From: Candidatus Omnitrophota bacterium
GTDB lineage: Bacteria > Omnitrophota > Gorgyraeia > 2-02-FULL-51-18
Length of the DNA: 6,015 nt
Direction: 5' to 3'
Assembly (NCBI GenBank): GCA_023247935.1
Contig: JAHFFM010000123.1
Location: 1-6,015, forward strand
A program made the position numbers and the translations under genes. The notes under the pieces were generated by a model. The model was not told the origin of the DNA, searched no databases, and saw only the letters and a list, made by a program, of their open reading frames with translations. Below are positions 5,938-6,015 of this stretch, one piece after another; the first letter of the stretch is position 1; the number at the start of each line of letters is the position of its first letter.

Positions 5938-6014
5938 TTATTTATCCAAAAAGGACAGCACATCGCAACCCGAAGTCTTTTCTTGAGGTCCTGATAGCGT
6001 TTTTGGATAAATAA
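5938..6014. repeat. 77-bp segment bounded by a perfect 15-bp inverted repeat
   Basis: TTATTTATCCAAAAA (5938-5952) is repeated inverted at 6000-6014. The repeat makes both strands encode similar ends. The plus strand has a 29-codon frame from the ATG at 5925-5927 (FIYPK...IAFLDK, TAA at 6012-6014). The minus strand has a frame entering from outside the window (LIYPK...LSFLDK, TAA at 5938-5940). A second minus frame is open from the edge to the TAG at 5841-5843. Any of these could be the end of a neighbouring gene, but none is recognised. The segment could instead be a small hairpin element or gene-end structure. Confidence 0.5.
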
Positions 6015-6015
6015 G

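Noticed and set aside
5841..6014. 57-codon minus-strand frame open to the window edge
   Set aside because: It is K/R-rich with no recognisable motif, runs into the ATPase promoter and competes with another open frame on the same strand. It is noted within the repeat entry but not called a gene.

Overview
The window reads as chromosomal DNA from a Gram-negative (diderm) bacterium. The main evidence is a lipoprotein-export ABC transporter (LolD plus one LolC/E-type permease) encoded beside lysyl-tRNA synthetase. Base composition is moderate, with many A/T runs. The lysS-lolC-lolD order and the long palindromic repeats resemble uncultivated diderm lineages such as Omnitrophota or deltaproteobacterial groups. 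That placement is inference and only weakly supported.

All real genes lie on the minus strand, so transcription runs from high to low coordinates. From right to left: (1) 5817-6015 is a short upstream region with a good promoter, an 18-bp AT-rich palindrome and a 77-bp segment bounded by a 15-bp inverted repeat. (2) 4398-5816 is a broken gene for an AAA ATPase of the DUF4143 type, split by a 268-bp non-coding element and also carrying a TAG codon. (3) 4294-4397 holds a hairpin and an extended -10 promoter for lysS. (4) 883-4293 is the compact lysS-lolC-lolD block, with a 4-nt overlap, then an 8-nt overlap. (5) 4-882 is a branched-chain aminotransferase (ilvE), separated from lolD by 66 nt that hold a hairpin and a second in-frame start.

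The housekeeping block probably forms one transcript. LysS charges tRNA-Lys; LolC and LolD form the inner-membrane machine that releases mature lipoproteins toward the outer membrane; IlvE does the last transamination of Val/Leu/Ile synthesis. The genes are linked by position rather than by pathway.

The most notable structure is the element at 5396-5663. It has 31-bp perfect terminal inverted repeats, is flanked by a TA duplication, and contains two long palindromes of one family in opposite orientation, with no credible gene. Removing it with one TA joins the ATPase halves in frame as ...EQLRLDLDW..., giving a 382-codon gene of normal family length. It therefore looks like a non-autonomous, TA-targeting MITE with a REPIN-like interior.
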